Assembly (NCBI RefSeq): GCF_900163695.1
Contig: NZ_FUIC01000014.1
Location: 1 to 64,000 of the forward strand
Direction: 5' to 3'
DNA length: 64,000 nucleotides
From: Gulosibacter sp. 10
Lineage (GTDB): Bacteria > Actinomycetota > Actinomycetes > Actinomycetales > Microbacteriaceae
This document shows positions 8,223 to 16,165 of the stretch, one piece after another (the stretch's first letter is position 1; each line of letters starts with the position of its first letter). Below the pieces are notes generated by a model, which did not search any database, was not told the origin of the DNA, and saw only the letters and a program-made list of their open reading frames with translations. The position numbers were made by a program, and so were the translations under genes.

Positions 8223-8722
8223 TGAACTTCGACTTCGTCACCGACATCTTCGCCTGGCTCGCGCAGTTGGCCGTCGCCGCCGAGCCCTGGCAGCAGGGCG
8301 GCGTGCTGCTGCTGGCAGGCGCGATCCCCTTCATCGAGTCCTACCTCGGCAGCTTCCTCGGCGTGCTGCTGGGCGTGCCGCCGGTCCTCGCCGTCGCCGC
8401 GGCGGTGCTCGGCAACCTGGCCAGCACCTTCCTCGTGACCGCGATCGCGGGAGGCGCGCGCGGCGCGGTGATGCGCAACCGCTCGGAGCAGCAGGAGCCC
8501 TCGCCGCGCCGTCGGAAGGTGGCGAAGTATCTGGACCGCCTCGGCGTGCCCGGTGTCTGCCTCCTCGGACCGCTCGTGCTCGCGAGCCAGATCACCGCGC
8601 CCGCACTCGTCGCCCTCGGCGCGAAGAAGCGCAGCGTGTTCCTCTTCCAGGGGCTGTCGATCGTCGTCTGGGGCATCCTCTTCGGCTTCTTCGGCAACGC
8701 CGTCATCGCCTGGTTCCTCTGA
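8223..8722 (+). CDS. small multi-drug export-type membrane protein (module 1)
   Basis: The 166-residue protein has about four hydrophobic segments and resembles actinobacterial proteins annotated as small multidrug efflux/export proteins. Diagnostic stretches are GAIPFIESYLGSFLGVLLG, a basic central loop (RRRKVAKYLDRLGVPG) and a C-terminal FQGLSIVVWGILFGFFG. The protein at 55466 aligns along its length (AAIPFVESYFGSAIGVLAG; RQRIGRMLDRFGVPV). An SD (GACAGGAG) precedes the ATG. Each copy sits divergent from its own DesK/NarL-like pair, so it is probably the regulated output. The substrate is unknown, and direct evidence for drug transport by this family is thin. Confidence 0.75.
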
Positions 8723-8824
8723 GCCGGCCGGCGGGGTGCCGGCTTCCGTCCCGGTTCGGCGTCCTGCCGGATCGGGACGGATGGCGTTCTGCGGGTTCGG
8801 GATCCTGCAGGGCCGAGGCGGCGG

Positions 8825-9580
8825 GGCCAGACCGGGACGGCTGGGCCGGACCGGAACAGGCAAACCGGATTGGGACAGATAGCAGCGCCGAGACGGCTAT
8901 CCGGATGACGCGGCCATCCGACACATCCCGGCAGCTACCGCACACCGGCAACCCGAAACCCGACAACCCGAATCGGGACGAATAGCCTTGCGGACACGGA
9001 TATCTGCATGGCGCGGCCATTCCACACATCTCCGCCACGACCGCAGCCCAATCACCAGCACCCAACACCTCCATCGGGACGGATGACAGCGCCAAGACGG
9101 ATATCCGGATGACGCGGCCATCCGACACATCCCGGCAACTGCCGCGGACCAGCAGCCCGAAAGCCGGCATCCCAGAACCTGTCGAATAGCCCTGCGGACA
9201 CGGATATCTGCATGGCGCGGCCATTCCACACATCCCCGCCACGACCGCAGCCCGATCACCAGAACCCAATACCTCCATCGGGACGGATGACAGCGCCAAG
9301 ACGGATATCCGGATGACGCGGCTATCCGACACATCCCGGCAACTGCCGCGGACCAGCAGCCCGAAACCCGACATCCCACATTGAGACGGGCCGGACCGGG
9401 ACAGGCAAACCGGATTGGGGCAAATAGCGGCGCCAAGGCGCATATCCGGATGACGCGGCCATCCGACACATTCCGGCAACTGCCGCAGACCAGCAGCCCG
9501 AAAGCCGGCATCCAGGGACGTGTCGAATAGCCCTGCGGACACGGATATCTGCACGGCGCGGCCATTGGCCGCATTGCGGC
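8825..9580. repeat. mosaic array of about 100-bp imperfect repeats
   Basis: Two related units alternate: A (hairpin cores at 8902, 9106, 9310, 9447) and B (cores at 9008, 9212, 9553). Core spacings are 106, 98, 106, 98, 137 and 106 bp, so A+B forms a 204-bp composite. A third segment, C (about 8825-8892 and 9381-9436, sharing GGACAGGCAAACCGGATTGG-like sequence), replaces a B unit once, giving the order C-A-B-A-B-A-C-A-B. Each A core reads CGGATG-N7-CATCCG; each B core reads ATGGC-GCG-GCCAT, so pairing is kept although the sequence differs. No transposase, CRISPR spacing or convincing ORF is present. Together with flanking sequence this fills the 1.0-kb gap between 8722 and 9745. Confidence 0.85.
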
Positions 9581-9618
9581 ACCACGCCCGCCACAGCACC
9601 GCGGCACCACGGCCCTGC

Positions 9619-9660
9619 GGCACCCGGCACCCGGCACCCGGCACCCGGCACCCGGCACCA
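9619..9660. repeat. 7-bp tandem repeat (GGCACCC)x6
   Basis: Six consecutive GGCACCC units begin at 9619, 9626, 9633, 9640, 9647 and 9654, the last reading GGCACCA. They are surrounded by looser GCGGCAC/GCAGCACC variants (about 9575-9710). A simple-sequence tract of this kind can change length by slippage. It lies 85 bases before the MazG-like gene and is a poor candidate for regulatory DNA. Confidence 0.9.
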
Positions 9661-9744
9661 CAGCACCGCGGCACTGCGGCGCCGGGCACTGCAGCACCGC
9701 GGCACCGGGGATGCACGGCCGACCGTCCGGCGAGGTGGAGGAGA

Positions 9745-10083
9745 ATGGCCGGCATGAGCACGGAGCGGATTTCCCAGGGCATCGCCGAGCTGAGCCGCTG
9801 GATCGACGAGAGCAACGCCGGGCGCGATCCCGAGGCCGCCACGTGGGCGCGCCTGGCGAAGATCACCGAGGAGGCCGGAGAGGTGGTCGCCGCCCACATC
9901 GGCGCCACCGGGCAGAATCCGCGCAAGGGCGTCACGCACACGAGAGCGGATGTCGAGGAGGAGCTCCTCGACGTCGCGCTCACCGCACTCGCCGCCCTCG
10001 AGCATCTGCGCGGTCACGACGCCCGTTCGCTGGAGCTGCTCGACGACAAGCTCCGGCGCACGCTCGACCGCGCCGGGCGCTGA
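9745..10083 (+). CDS. MazG-like nucleotide pyrophosphohydrolase
   Basis: The 112-residue all-alpha protein has the metal-binding pattern of the MazG/dUTPase superfamily: KITEEAGEVVAAHIG (E-x2-E type) and DVEEELLDVALTALAALEHL (E-x3-D type). Such proteins hydrolyse NTPs or dNTPs to NMP and pyrophosphate for housecleaning; the single-domain form points to a small MazG-like enzyme rather than two-domain MazG. The ATG at 9745 follows GGTGGAGGAG; the ATG at 9754 would sit too far from it. It stands alone directly after the repeat array. Confidence 0.8.
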   Translation: MAGMSTERISQGIAELSRWIDESNAGRDPEAATWARLAKITEEAGEVVAAHIGATGQNPRKGVTHTRADVEEELLDVALTALAALEHLRGHDARSLELLDDKLRRTLDRAGR

Positions 10084-10089
10084 CGCCGG

Positions 10090-10613
10090 CTACTCGGCTC
10101 CCGGGCTCCGCCGCGCCGCCTCGACCCGCGCGAGCACCTGCCGCGGCGGCTCCGCGAGCAGCGGAGCCGCGTAGCTTCGCGGGGCGAATCCGGGACAGCG
10201 CAGCTGCAGCAGCTCGCCCACGAGCGGCCGATGCACGACGGCCGCGCTCGTCCGCTCCAGCGGCCATGCCTGCGCGGCGTGACCCGGCAGCTCCGGGAAG
10301 ATCAGCCCTCCTTCGCCGATCGCGAAGCAGTGGGACGCCGGGATGAACGGCTCCTCCGCCTTCCTGCCGCGCAGCTCCGCGAGCCGCTTCCGCCCTTGGC
10401 GACCAGCATGCCGAAGAGCGCTCCCATGACCACGCACGCCGCGAGCCCCTCGAAAGACCCGTAGCCGCCGAACAGCAGCGCTCCGACACCGGCGGCGACC
10501 ACGATAAGACCGAGCACTCCCAATCCGATCGAGCGGTGCGCGCGCCTGCGCATCGTGCGCACCGGCACCGCAGCGCGCCGGACCGCGGAGGCGCTCGACT
10601 CGACGAGATGCAT
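10090..10613 (-). pseudogene. hypothetical membrane protein gene with apparent 1-nt frameshift
   Basis: Translation should begin at the ATG at 10613 after a strong GAGGAGGT. The first 75 or so codons encode a basic N-terminus and two hydrophobic helices (IGLGVLGLIVVAAGVGALLF; LAACVVMGALFGMLVAKGG). At about 10393-10396 this frame turns to Ser/Arg noise, while the adjacent frame continues naturally (KRLAELRGRKAEEPFIPASH ...) to the stop at 10090. One missing base joins the two parts into a protein of about 174 residues. Intact start signals argue for recent breakage or a sequencing error. I do not recognise the family. Confidence 0.6.
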
Positions 10614-10732
10614 GCCGATCGGACCTCCTCATCGTCTGTCCGGTTCATCCTCTCCCACACTCGGCTGGAGCGCGCAGCCGGGATGCACGGATGCGGGTAT
10701 CCGTGCGGACGCGCTCCCCCTCAATCCACCAA

Positions 10733-10757
10733 TTCCTGTACCGATCCGGTACAGGAA
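10733..10757. promoter_or_regulatory. perfect 25-bp palindromic operator of the TetR gene
   Basis: TTCCTGTACCG-ATC-CGGTACAGGAA has perfect 11-bp arms and a 3-bp spacer. It lies immediately upstream of a -10-like TAGGCT (10762-10767). This is a classic TetR-type operator position, so self-repression of the TetR-glycosyltransferase unit is expected. Confidence 0.75.
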
Positions 10758-10761
10758 CAGA

Positions 10762-10767
10762 TAGGCT
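10762..10767 (+). promoter_or_regulatory. -10 element of TetR operon, predicted leaderless start
   Basis: TAGGCT is followed after 6 bases by an ATG (10774) that opens a 23-codon reading frame. Its TGA (10843-10845) overlaps the TetR ATG as TGATG. The spacing puts the transcription start at or next to the first ATG, so the transcript would begin with a leaderless upstream ORF coupled to TetR. Confidence 0.45.
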
Positions 10768-10844
10768 GCGGGTATGACGCACATCCTCCCAGGGGCGCGG
10801 AGCGCCGAACCGCCGCGAAACGCCTCGCCCGCGAGGGCACGCTG

Positions 10845-11444
10845 ATGGCGCGCCCGCCCGCGCCGATGCCTCCCGAGGCGCTGGCCCGCCTGCACCTCGC
10901 CGCGGCGCAGGAGTTCGGCGCGCTCGGCCTCGACCGCGCCTCGCTGAATCGCATCCTCGCGAACTCGGGAACCGCCAAGAGCACCTTCTACCACCGCTAC
11001 GAGAGCAAGCGGGCGCTCTACGACGAGCTGATCGGCAGGGTGGAGGACGCCGTCGCGTCCGCGCTCGCGCGGCTCGACGCCGAGCCGAGGAGCAGGGCCG
11101 AGTTCTGGCGGGGCGTGCTCGATGCGCTCGCCGAACTCGACCGGGCCGTCGCCGAGCACCCGGAGCTCAAGGCCGTCGCCGGGCTGATCTACCGCCCCGA
11201 CGCCACGGCGGAGCTGGGGCGGCTCCGACGAGGGCTCGCGGATCGGATCCGCGCACGGCTCGTGCAGGGGCAGTCGCTCGGCGCGGTGCGCACCGACCTG
11301 CCCGTCGACCTCCTCGCCGAGATGGCCGTCGCCATGCTGCTCGCGGTCGACGCCTGGGCACTCGAGCACGCCGAGGACGAGCACGCCGCGGCGAGCGTCT
11401 CACGCGCCCTGGACTCGATCCGCGCCACGATCGGAGGGGGCTGA
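10845..11444 (+). CDS. TetR-family transcriptional regulator
   Basis: The 199-residue protein has an N-terminal HTH (about 30-62: SLNRILANSGTAKSTFYHRYESKRALYDEL) and a helical ligand-binding domain. The ATG at 10845 is used because no other start codon occurs in frame upstream before the promoter; GAGGG lies 7 bases before it. The 25-bp palindrome upstream is its likely operator. The glycosyltransferase starts 2 bases after its stop (GTG at 11446), so the two form one unit and the regulator probably responds to a substrate of that enzyme. Confidence 0.88.
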   Translation: MARPPAPMPPEALARLHLAAAQEFGALGLDRASLNRILANSGTAKSTFYHRYESKRALYDELIGRVEDAVASALARLDAEPRSRAEFWRGVLDALAELDRAVAEHPELKAVAGLIYRPDATAELGRLRRGLADRIRARLVQGQSLGAVRTDLPVDLLAEMAVAMLLAVDAWALEHAEDEHAAASVSRALDSIRATIGGG

Positions 11445-11445
11445 C

Positions 11446-12672
11446 GTGGCCGCGATCCTCTTCGGCGCCGTGATGTTCAACCTGGCCGAGGTCACGCGCA
11501 TGATCGAGGTCGCCCGGGCCATCGATCGCCGCCACACCGCCGTGTTCTTCGGCTACGAGGAGGACTACCGGCACCTCGTCGAGACCGCCGGGTTCGAGTA
11601 TCGCGCTCTGTCCCCGGCCTGGACGCCCGCCCAGCGTCGGCAGGCGCTGCGATTCGACCAGGCGAAGACGCTCCGCAACCCGTTCACCGCCCCGCTCGTC
11701 GCCGCTCGCGTCGCCGCCGAGCGCGAGCTCATCCGCGAGACCGGCGCCGAAGCGGTCGTGATCGGCACGAACGTCACCTCGATGATCTCCGCCCGCGCGG
11801 AGGGCGCGACGCTCTGGTACGCGGTGCCGTTCGCGCTCACGCGCCCTCACGTCGAGCAGACGCGCAGGCTCGGCCTGGTCCGCGGCGACGGGATGCCGGC
11901 GCGGACCCTGGACGCCCTCGCGACCCGCGCGTTCCGGTGGGCCTACGGCCGCGCGCCGCTCGCTCCCCGCGCGTTCTCGCGCGTCGCCCGCGCCAACGGC
12001 GTCCGCCCGCTCAAGACGATCGTTTCGCTGCTCGAGGCGGACAGGAATCTGCTCACCGTCATGCCGGGCGAGTTCGAGGGATACGCGCTGCCGGAGGGCT
12101 ACGAGCGGGTCGGGCCGATCTTCGCGCACCTGGATGCACCGCTGCCGGGTATCGTGCACGAGCTCGCCGAGCGGGAGGAGCCGCTCGTCTACCTGGGGCT
12201 CGGCTCCTCCGCCGACCGCGGCATGGCGCTGGCGGCCGCCCGGCGCCTCGGCGCGCTTCCCGTGAACGTGCTCGCGCCGATCCGCCACTACCTCCGCCCC
12301 GATGATGTGCTTCCGGCCAACGTGCACGTCACCGACCTCCTCCCCGCGCACCGCCTCGGCGGGCTCGTGGACGCCGCCGTGCTCCACGGCGGCCAGGGCA
12401 CCGTGCAGACCGCCTGCGCCACGGGCATCCCCTTCGTCGGCATGGGGCTGCAGCCCGAGCAGGCGTGGAACGTCCGGGTCTGCGCGGCCCGCGGCAATGC
12501 GATCGCCCTCTCCCCGCGCGCCGCCGGCACCCGGGCGCTCTCGGATGCGGTGCGGCGACTGCTCTCCGACTCGTCGTTCCGCCGAACCGCCGAGAAGGTG
12601 CGCCGGGAGTACGCCGGCGAGGACGGCGCCGCCGCATGCGCCCGGCGCATCGAGGCGGCGCTCGGGAGCTGA
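11446..12672 (+). CDS. MGT/GT1-type glycosyltransferase
   Basis: The 408-residue enzyme has a GT-B fold of the UDP-glycosyltransferase/macrolide glycosyltransferase class. It has an N-terminal acceptor half (AILFGAVMFNLAEVTRMIEVARAI), a linker, and a C-terminal donor half with VYLGLGSSADRG and the signature HGGQGTVQTACATGIPFVG (His314), then QPEQAWN where the sugar is usually contacted. Such enzymes attach glucose or another sugar to hydrophobic acceptors and can inactivate macrolides. GTG start at 11446, tightly following tetR. Repression by a 25-bp operator suggests an inducible detoxification enzyme, but the acceptor is unknown and a terpenoid or phenolic substrate is equally possible. Confidence 0.8.
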   Translation: MAAILFGAVMFNLAEVTRMIEVARAIDRRHTAVFFGYEEDYRHLVETAGFEYRALSPAWTPAQRRQALRFDQAKTLRNPFTAPLVAARVAAERELIRETGAEAVVIGTNVTSMISARAEGATLWYAVPFALTRPHVEQTRRLGLVRGDGMPARTLDALATRAFRWAYGRAPLAPRAFSRVARANGVRPLKTIVSLLEADRNLLTVMPGEFEGYALPEGYERVGPIFAHLDAPLPGIVHELAEREEPLVYLGLGSSADRGMALAAARRLGALPVNVLAPIRHYLRPDDVLPANVHVTDLLPAHRLGGLVDAAVLHGGQGTVQTACATGIPFVGMGLQPEQAWNVRVCAARGNAIALSPRAAGTRALSDAVRRLLSDSSFRRTAEKVRREYAGEDGAAACARRIEAALGS

Positions 12673-12730
12673 GCGCGCGCAGCCCGCGGGCGCCATCGGC
12701 CCCGTCGAGGCGCCGCCGAGCCCGCCCCGG

Positions 12731-12736
12731 TAGGCT
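12731..12736 (+). promoter_or_regulatory. -10 element of glsA, predicted leaderless start
   Basis: TAGGCT ends 7 bases before the glsA ATG (12744), and there is no SD between them. The spacing predicts transcription starting at the start codon. Confidence 0.45.
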
Positions 12737-12743
12737 GCCGCCC

Positions 12744-13979
12744 ATGGAATCGCCAGTCCCCGGGTATCTCGCCGATGTGCTCGACTCCTCCGCCGCCTTC
12801 GCCGACGGCGCCGTGGCGGACTACATCCCCGAGCTGGCCGGGGTCGACCCCGACCGGGCGGCGATCGCGCTCGCCACCGTGGACGGCACGGTGTACGCGC
12901 AGGGCGACGCCGACGCGGTGTTCACCATCCAGTCGATGTCGAAGCCGTTCACCTACGCGCTCGCGCTGTCCGATCTCGGCATCGACGGCGTGGGCGAGAA
13001 GGTCGGCGTGGAGCCCTCCGGCGAGGCCTTCAACGAGATCTCGCTCGAGCCGGACACCGGCCGCCCGCGGAACCCGATGATCAACGCCGGGGCGATCTCG
13101 ACGCACGGCCTCGTCGCCGGCGCGGACGCCGCCGACCGGCTGCGCCGCATCCTCGACTTCTACTCGGCGTTCGCCGACCGGCCCCTCGAGCTCGACGACG
13201 CCGTGGCGGAGTCGGAGCTCGAGGAGGGGCACCGCAATCTCGCCTTCGGGCACCTGCTGCGGTCCGTCGGGAACATCGAGGGCGACCCGGTCGCCGTGGT
13301 CGAGGGGTACATCCGGCAGTGCGCCGCGAAGGTCGCCGTGGCCGACCTCGCCCTCATGGCGGCCACGCTCGCGAACGGCGGCGTGCAGCCCCGCACGGGC
13401 CGGCGGCTGCTCGATCAGCGCATCGTCCGCCACGTGCTGAGCGTCATGATGTCCTGCGGCATGTACGACGCCGCGGGCGACTGGCTCACCACCGTGGGCA
13501 TCCCCTCGAAGAGCGGCGTCTCGGGCGGCATCGTCGGCGTCCTGCCCGGCCAGGTGGGGCTGGCGGTGTTCTCGCCGCGGCTGGACCGGCACGGCAACAG
13601 CGTGCGGGGCGTGAAGATGATGGAGCGGCTCTCGGAGGACATGGGCATGCACGTGATGGAGGCGGCCCGGCCGGCGCGCTCCGCCATCCGGGACGTGCAT
13701 CGGGTGGACTACCGCGGCGAGGAGGCCACCGTGTACGAGCTCCACGGCGACCTCGTGTTCTCGAGCACCGAGTCGCTCATCCGCAGGCTCGTCGAGGATC
13801 CTCCCGCGACCAGGCGGGTGATCTTCGACCTCGATCGCGTCGACGAGATCGAGGACGTCGCGCGGCGCATGGCCGTCTCGGCGGGGCGCTCGCTGCTCGA
13901 CGACGGCCACGCGCTGACGATCACCGACCGCAACGGCGTGCTCGGCGAGACCGACCTGCCGCGGGAGACGGACGCCTGA
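12744..13979 (+). CDS. glsA: glutaminase with C-terminal STAS domain
   Basis: The 411-residue protein catalyses glutamine to glutamate plus ammonia. Residues 1-305 are a serine-type glutaminase: the beta-lactamase-like S-x-x-K catalytic pair lies in SMSKP (Ser64, Lys67), followed by NPMINAGAI, EEGHRNLAFGHLL and GIPSKSGVSGGIVGV. Residues from about 315 form a STAS domain (YELHGDLVFSSTESLIRRL; VIFDLDRVDEIED), an addition known in some actinobacterial glutaminases and thought to be regulatory. The ATG at 12744 has no SD and lies 7 bases after a TAGGCT -10. The gene stands alone. Confidence 0.92.
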   Translation: MESPVPGYLADVLDSSAAFADGAVADYIPELAGVDPDRAAIALATVDGTVYAQGDADAVFTIQSMSKPFTYALALSDLGIDGVGEKVGVEPSGEAFNEISLEPDTGRPRNPMINAGAISTHGLVAGADAADRLRRILDFYSAFADRPLELDDAVAESELEEGHRNLAFGHLLRSVGNIEGDPVAVVEGYIRQCAAKVAVADLALMAATLANGGVQPRTGRRLLDQRIVRHVLSVMMSCGMYDAAGDWLTTVGIPSKSGVSGGIVGVLPGQVGLAVFSPRLDRHGNSVRGVKMMERLSEDMGMHVMEAARPARSAIRDVHRVDYRGEEATVYELHGDLVFSSTESLIRRLVEDPPATRRVIFDLDRVDEIEDVARRMAVSAGRSLLDDGHALTITDRNGVLGETDLPRETDA

Positions 13980-14149
13980 CGAGGGCTCCGCCCGGCGCGA
14001 ACGCGCCTGCGGCGCACCCGCGGGATCGCGTACACTCTTCCTCTGCCCACGAACGCCTCGGGATCCGGAATGCGCCGGCTCTCGGGGCGTTGTACTGTCT
14101 CCCGGCTCCGCGCCGGCTCCCGACCACGTCGAAAGAGGCGAAGCCCGAC

Positions 14150-15970
14150 TTGTCCACCCTCCTGCGCATCCTGCGGTTCACCCGCTCCCTCACGCCGTAC
14201 TACCTCGGCATCATGATCGCGGCGGCCGTCGTCACGGGCGCCGGCATCGCCGTGCCGTTCATCACCGGCGCCGCGACCGACACGGTGGTCGCCGCCGTCG
14301 GCTCGGTCGCGGAGGGGAACGGCGTGCCGGAGACCGCGATCCGCACGGTGCTGCTGCTCGCCCTCGCGCTGCTCGCGGCGAGTCTCGTCGAGACCGTCGT
14401 GAGCAACGTCGGCGGCTACTGGGGCGACGTGATGAGCGCGAAGATGCGCACCATCCTCTCGACCCGCTACTTCGAGCAGCTGCTCGCGCTCCCCCAGCGC
14501 TACTTCGACGGCGAGCTCACGGGCACGGTCGTCGCGCGCCTCAACCGGTCGATCGCCGAGGTCACGAACTTCATGAAGTCGTTCTCGAACATGTTCGTGA
14601 CGATGCTCATGACCACGGTCGCCGTGCTCGTCATCAGCGCGTGGCACTACTGGCCGCTCGCGCTGCTGCTCGCGGTCGCCTACCCCGTCTACCTGTGGCT
14701 CACGGCGCTCACGAGCCGCAAGTGGCAGCGCATCGAGGACGACAAGAACCGCTATGTGGACGAGGCCTCGGGACGGTTCTCCGAGGTGGTCGGGCAGATG
14801 CGCGTGGTCAAGTCGTTCGTCCGCGAGCGCGGCGAGCTCTCGCACTTCTCGACCCGGTTCGACGAGACGGTGCGGCTCACGCGGGAGCAGTCGATGCACT
14901 GGCACCGCATGGATGCGCTGCGCCGGGGCGCGCTGAACGTCATCTTCTTCGGACTCTACGTCATCATCTTCGTGCGCACGGTGACCGGCCACTTCACCCC
15001 CGGCGAGATGGTGATGCTCGTGCAGCTCATGGCCATGGCGCGGGAGCCTGTGCAGAACCTCAGCTGGGTGGTCGACACCGCCCAGCGCGCGGTCGCCGGC
15101 TCGCGCTCGTACTTCGAGGTGATGGACCTCGACCCGGCGGCCGTGGACGGCGGCGGCGCCCGCCCCGAGGAGGCGCCGGCCGCCGAGGTCGAGGAGGGGC
15201 CGCGCGTTCCCGCCGTCGCCTTCGACGACGTGAGCTTCAGCTACGACGGCCACGAGGATGTGCTGCGGCACATCTCGTTCGAGGTGCGGGCGGGCGAGCG
15301 GGTCGCGTTCGTCGGCGAGTCGGGCGGCGGCAAGACCACGCTCATGAACCTGCTGCTGGGCCTCTACGCGGCGCGCTCCGGCAGCATCCGCGTGGCGGGT
15401 GCTGGGAACGATCTCGCCTCGCTGCGCCGCAGCATCGCGGTGGTGTTCCAGGACCCCTCGCTGTTCTCGGGCACCATCGCCGAGAACATCGCCTACGGCC
15501 GCCCGGACGCCACCCGCGAGGAGATCGAGGCCGTGGCCGGCCGCGCGGCGGTCGACGGCTTCGTCGCGAAGCTGCCGAACGGCTACGACACCGTCGTCGG
15601 CGAGCGCGGCATGAAGCTCTCGGGCGGGCAGAAGCAGCGCATCGCCGTGGCGCGGGCCATGCTCAAGGACGCGCCGCTCCTCGTGCTCGACGAGGCGACC
15701 TCGGCGCTCGACACCAAGTCGGAGCGGCTCGTGCAGCAGGGGCTCGACGACCTCATGAGCGATCGCACGAGCCTCATCATCGCCCACCGGCTGTCGACGA
15801 TCGCCGAGGTCGACCGCATCATCACGCTGCGCGACGGGCGGGTGGATGAGATCGGCACCCCGGCGGAGCTCGCGACCTCGGGCGGCATCTACGCCGAGCT
15901 CCTCGCCCTGCAGCACTCGGCCTCGAAGGCCGACCGCAAGCGGCTCAAGCGGTTCGGCGTGGTGCTCTGA
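14150..15970 (+). CDS. ABC exporter half-transporter (TMD-NBD)
   Basis: The 606-residue protein has an ABC_membrane domain of six helices (about 15-310) and a cytoplasmic ATPase with Walker A GESGGGKTT, Q-loop VVFQDPSLF, signature LSGGQKQ, Walker B LLVLDEATS and H-loop IAHRLST. It should work as a homodimeric exporter of the MsbA/LmrA class, probably for lipids or drugs. The start is probably TTG at 14150 (LSTLLRILRF), with AAAGAGG 11 bases before; the next in-frame Met would cut into the first helix. A strong hairpin follows the stop. No partner half-transporter is adjacent. Confidence 0.82.
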   Translation: MSTLLRILRFTRSLTPYYLGIMIAAAVVTGAGIAVPFITGAATDTVVAAVGSVAEGNGVPETAIRTVLLLALALLAASLVETVVSNVGGYWGDVMSAKMRTILSTRYFEQLLALPQRYFDGELTGTVVARLNRSIAEVTNFMKSFSNMFVTMLMTTVAVLVISAWHYWPLALLLAVAYPVYLWLTALTSRKWQRIEDDKNRYVDEASGRFSEVVGQMRVVKSFVRERGELSHFSTRFDETVRLTREQSMHWHRMDALRRGALNVIFFGLYVIIFVRTVTGHFTPGEMVMLVQLMAMAREPVQNLSWVVDTAQRAVAGSRSYFEVMDLDPAAVDGGGARPEEAPAAEVEEGPRVPAVAFDDVSFSYDGHEDVLRHISFEVRAGERVAFVGESGGGKTTLMNLLLGLYAARSGSIRVAGAGNDLASLRRSIAVVFQDPSLFSGTIAENIAYGRPDATREEIEAVAGRAAVDGFVAKLPNGYDTVVGERGMKLSGGQKQRIAVARAMLKDAPLLVLDEATSALDTKSERLVQQGLDDLMSDRTSLIIAHRLSTIAEVDRIITLRDGRVDEIGTPAELATSGGIYAELLALQHSASKADRKRLKRFGVVL

Positions 15971-15980
15971 GACGGATGGG

Positions 15981-16019
15981 GCTCCTCGGTGCGCGGCCGG
16001 CGTTCACGGGCCGAGGAGC
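15981..16019 (+). terminator. hairpin after ABC exporter gene
   Basis: GCTCCTCGG (15981-15989) pairs with CCGAGGAGC (16011-16019), a perfect 9-bp stem 10 bases after the stop, with no T-run. It probably terminates the rightward transcript. The rest of the gap to 16165 shows nothing recognisable. Confidence 0.55.
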
Positions 16020-16165
16020 GAGAGCGGGACTACGGCGATGCCGTCCCCGCGACGGTAGGCGCTGGGACGGTGTTCACAACCACCAGGCCGGATGAACCTC
16101 GCCGTGAAACGCCCACGCCTTGCGCGCAGATCATCAAGAGTCGTACCGAACTGCCGACTCGGCTG

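Noticed and set aside
8825-9580. CRISPR array
   Set aside because: Units are diverged, about 100 bp long and abut each other without unique spacers; no cas genes are nearby.
8703-9983. A 426-codon repeat-containing minus-strand frame over the repeat array
   Set aside because: All three minus frames stay open in places, unit spacing (98, 106, 137) is not a multiple of three, and no SD or codon bias supports translation. It is the repeats read as protein.
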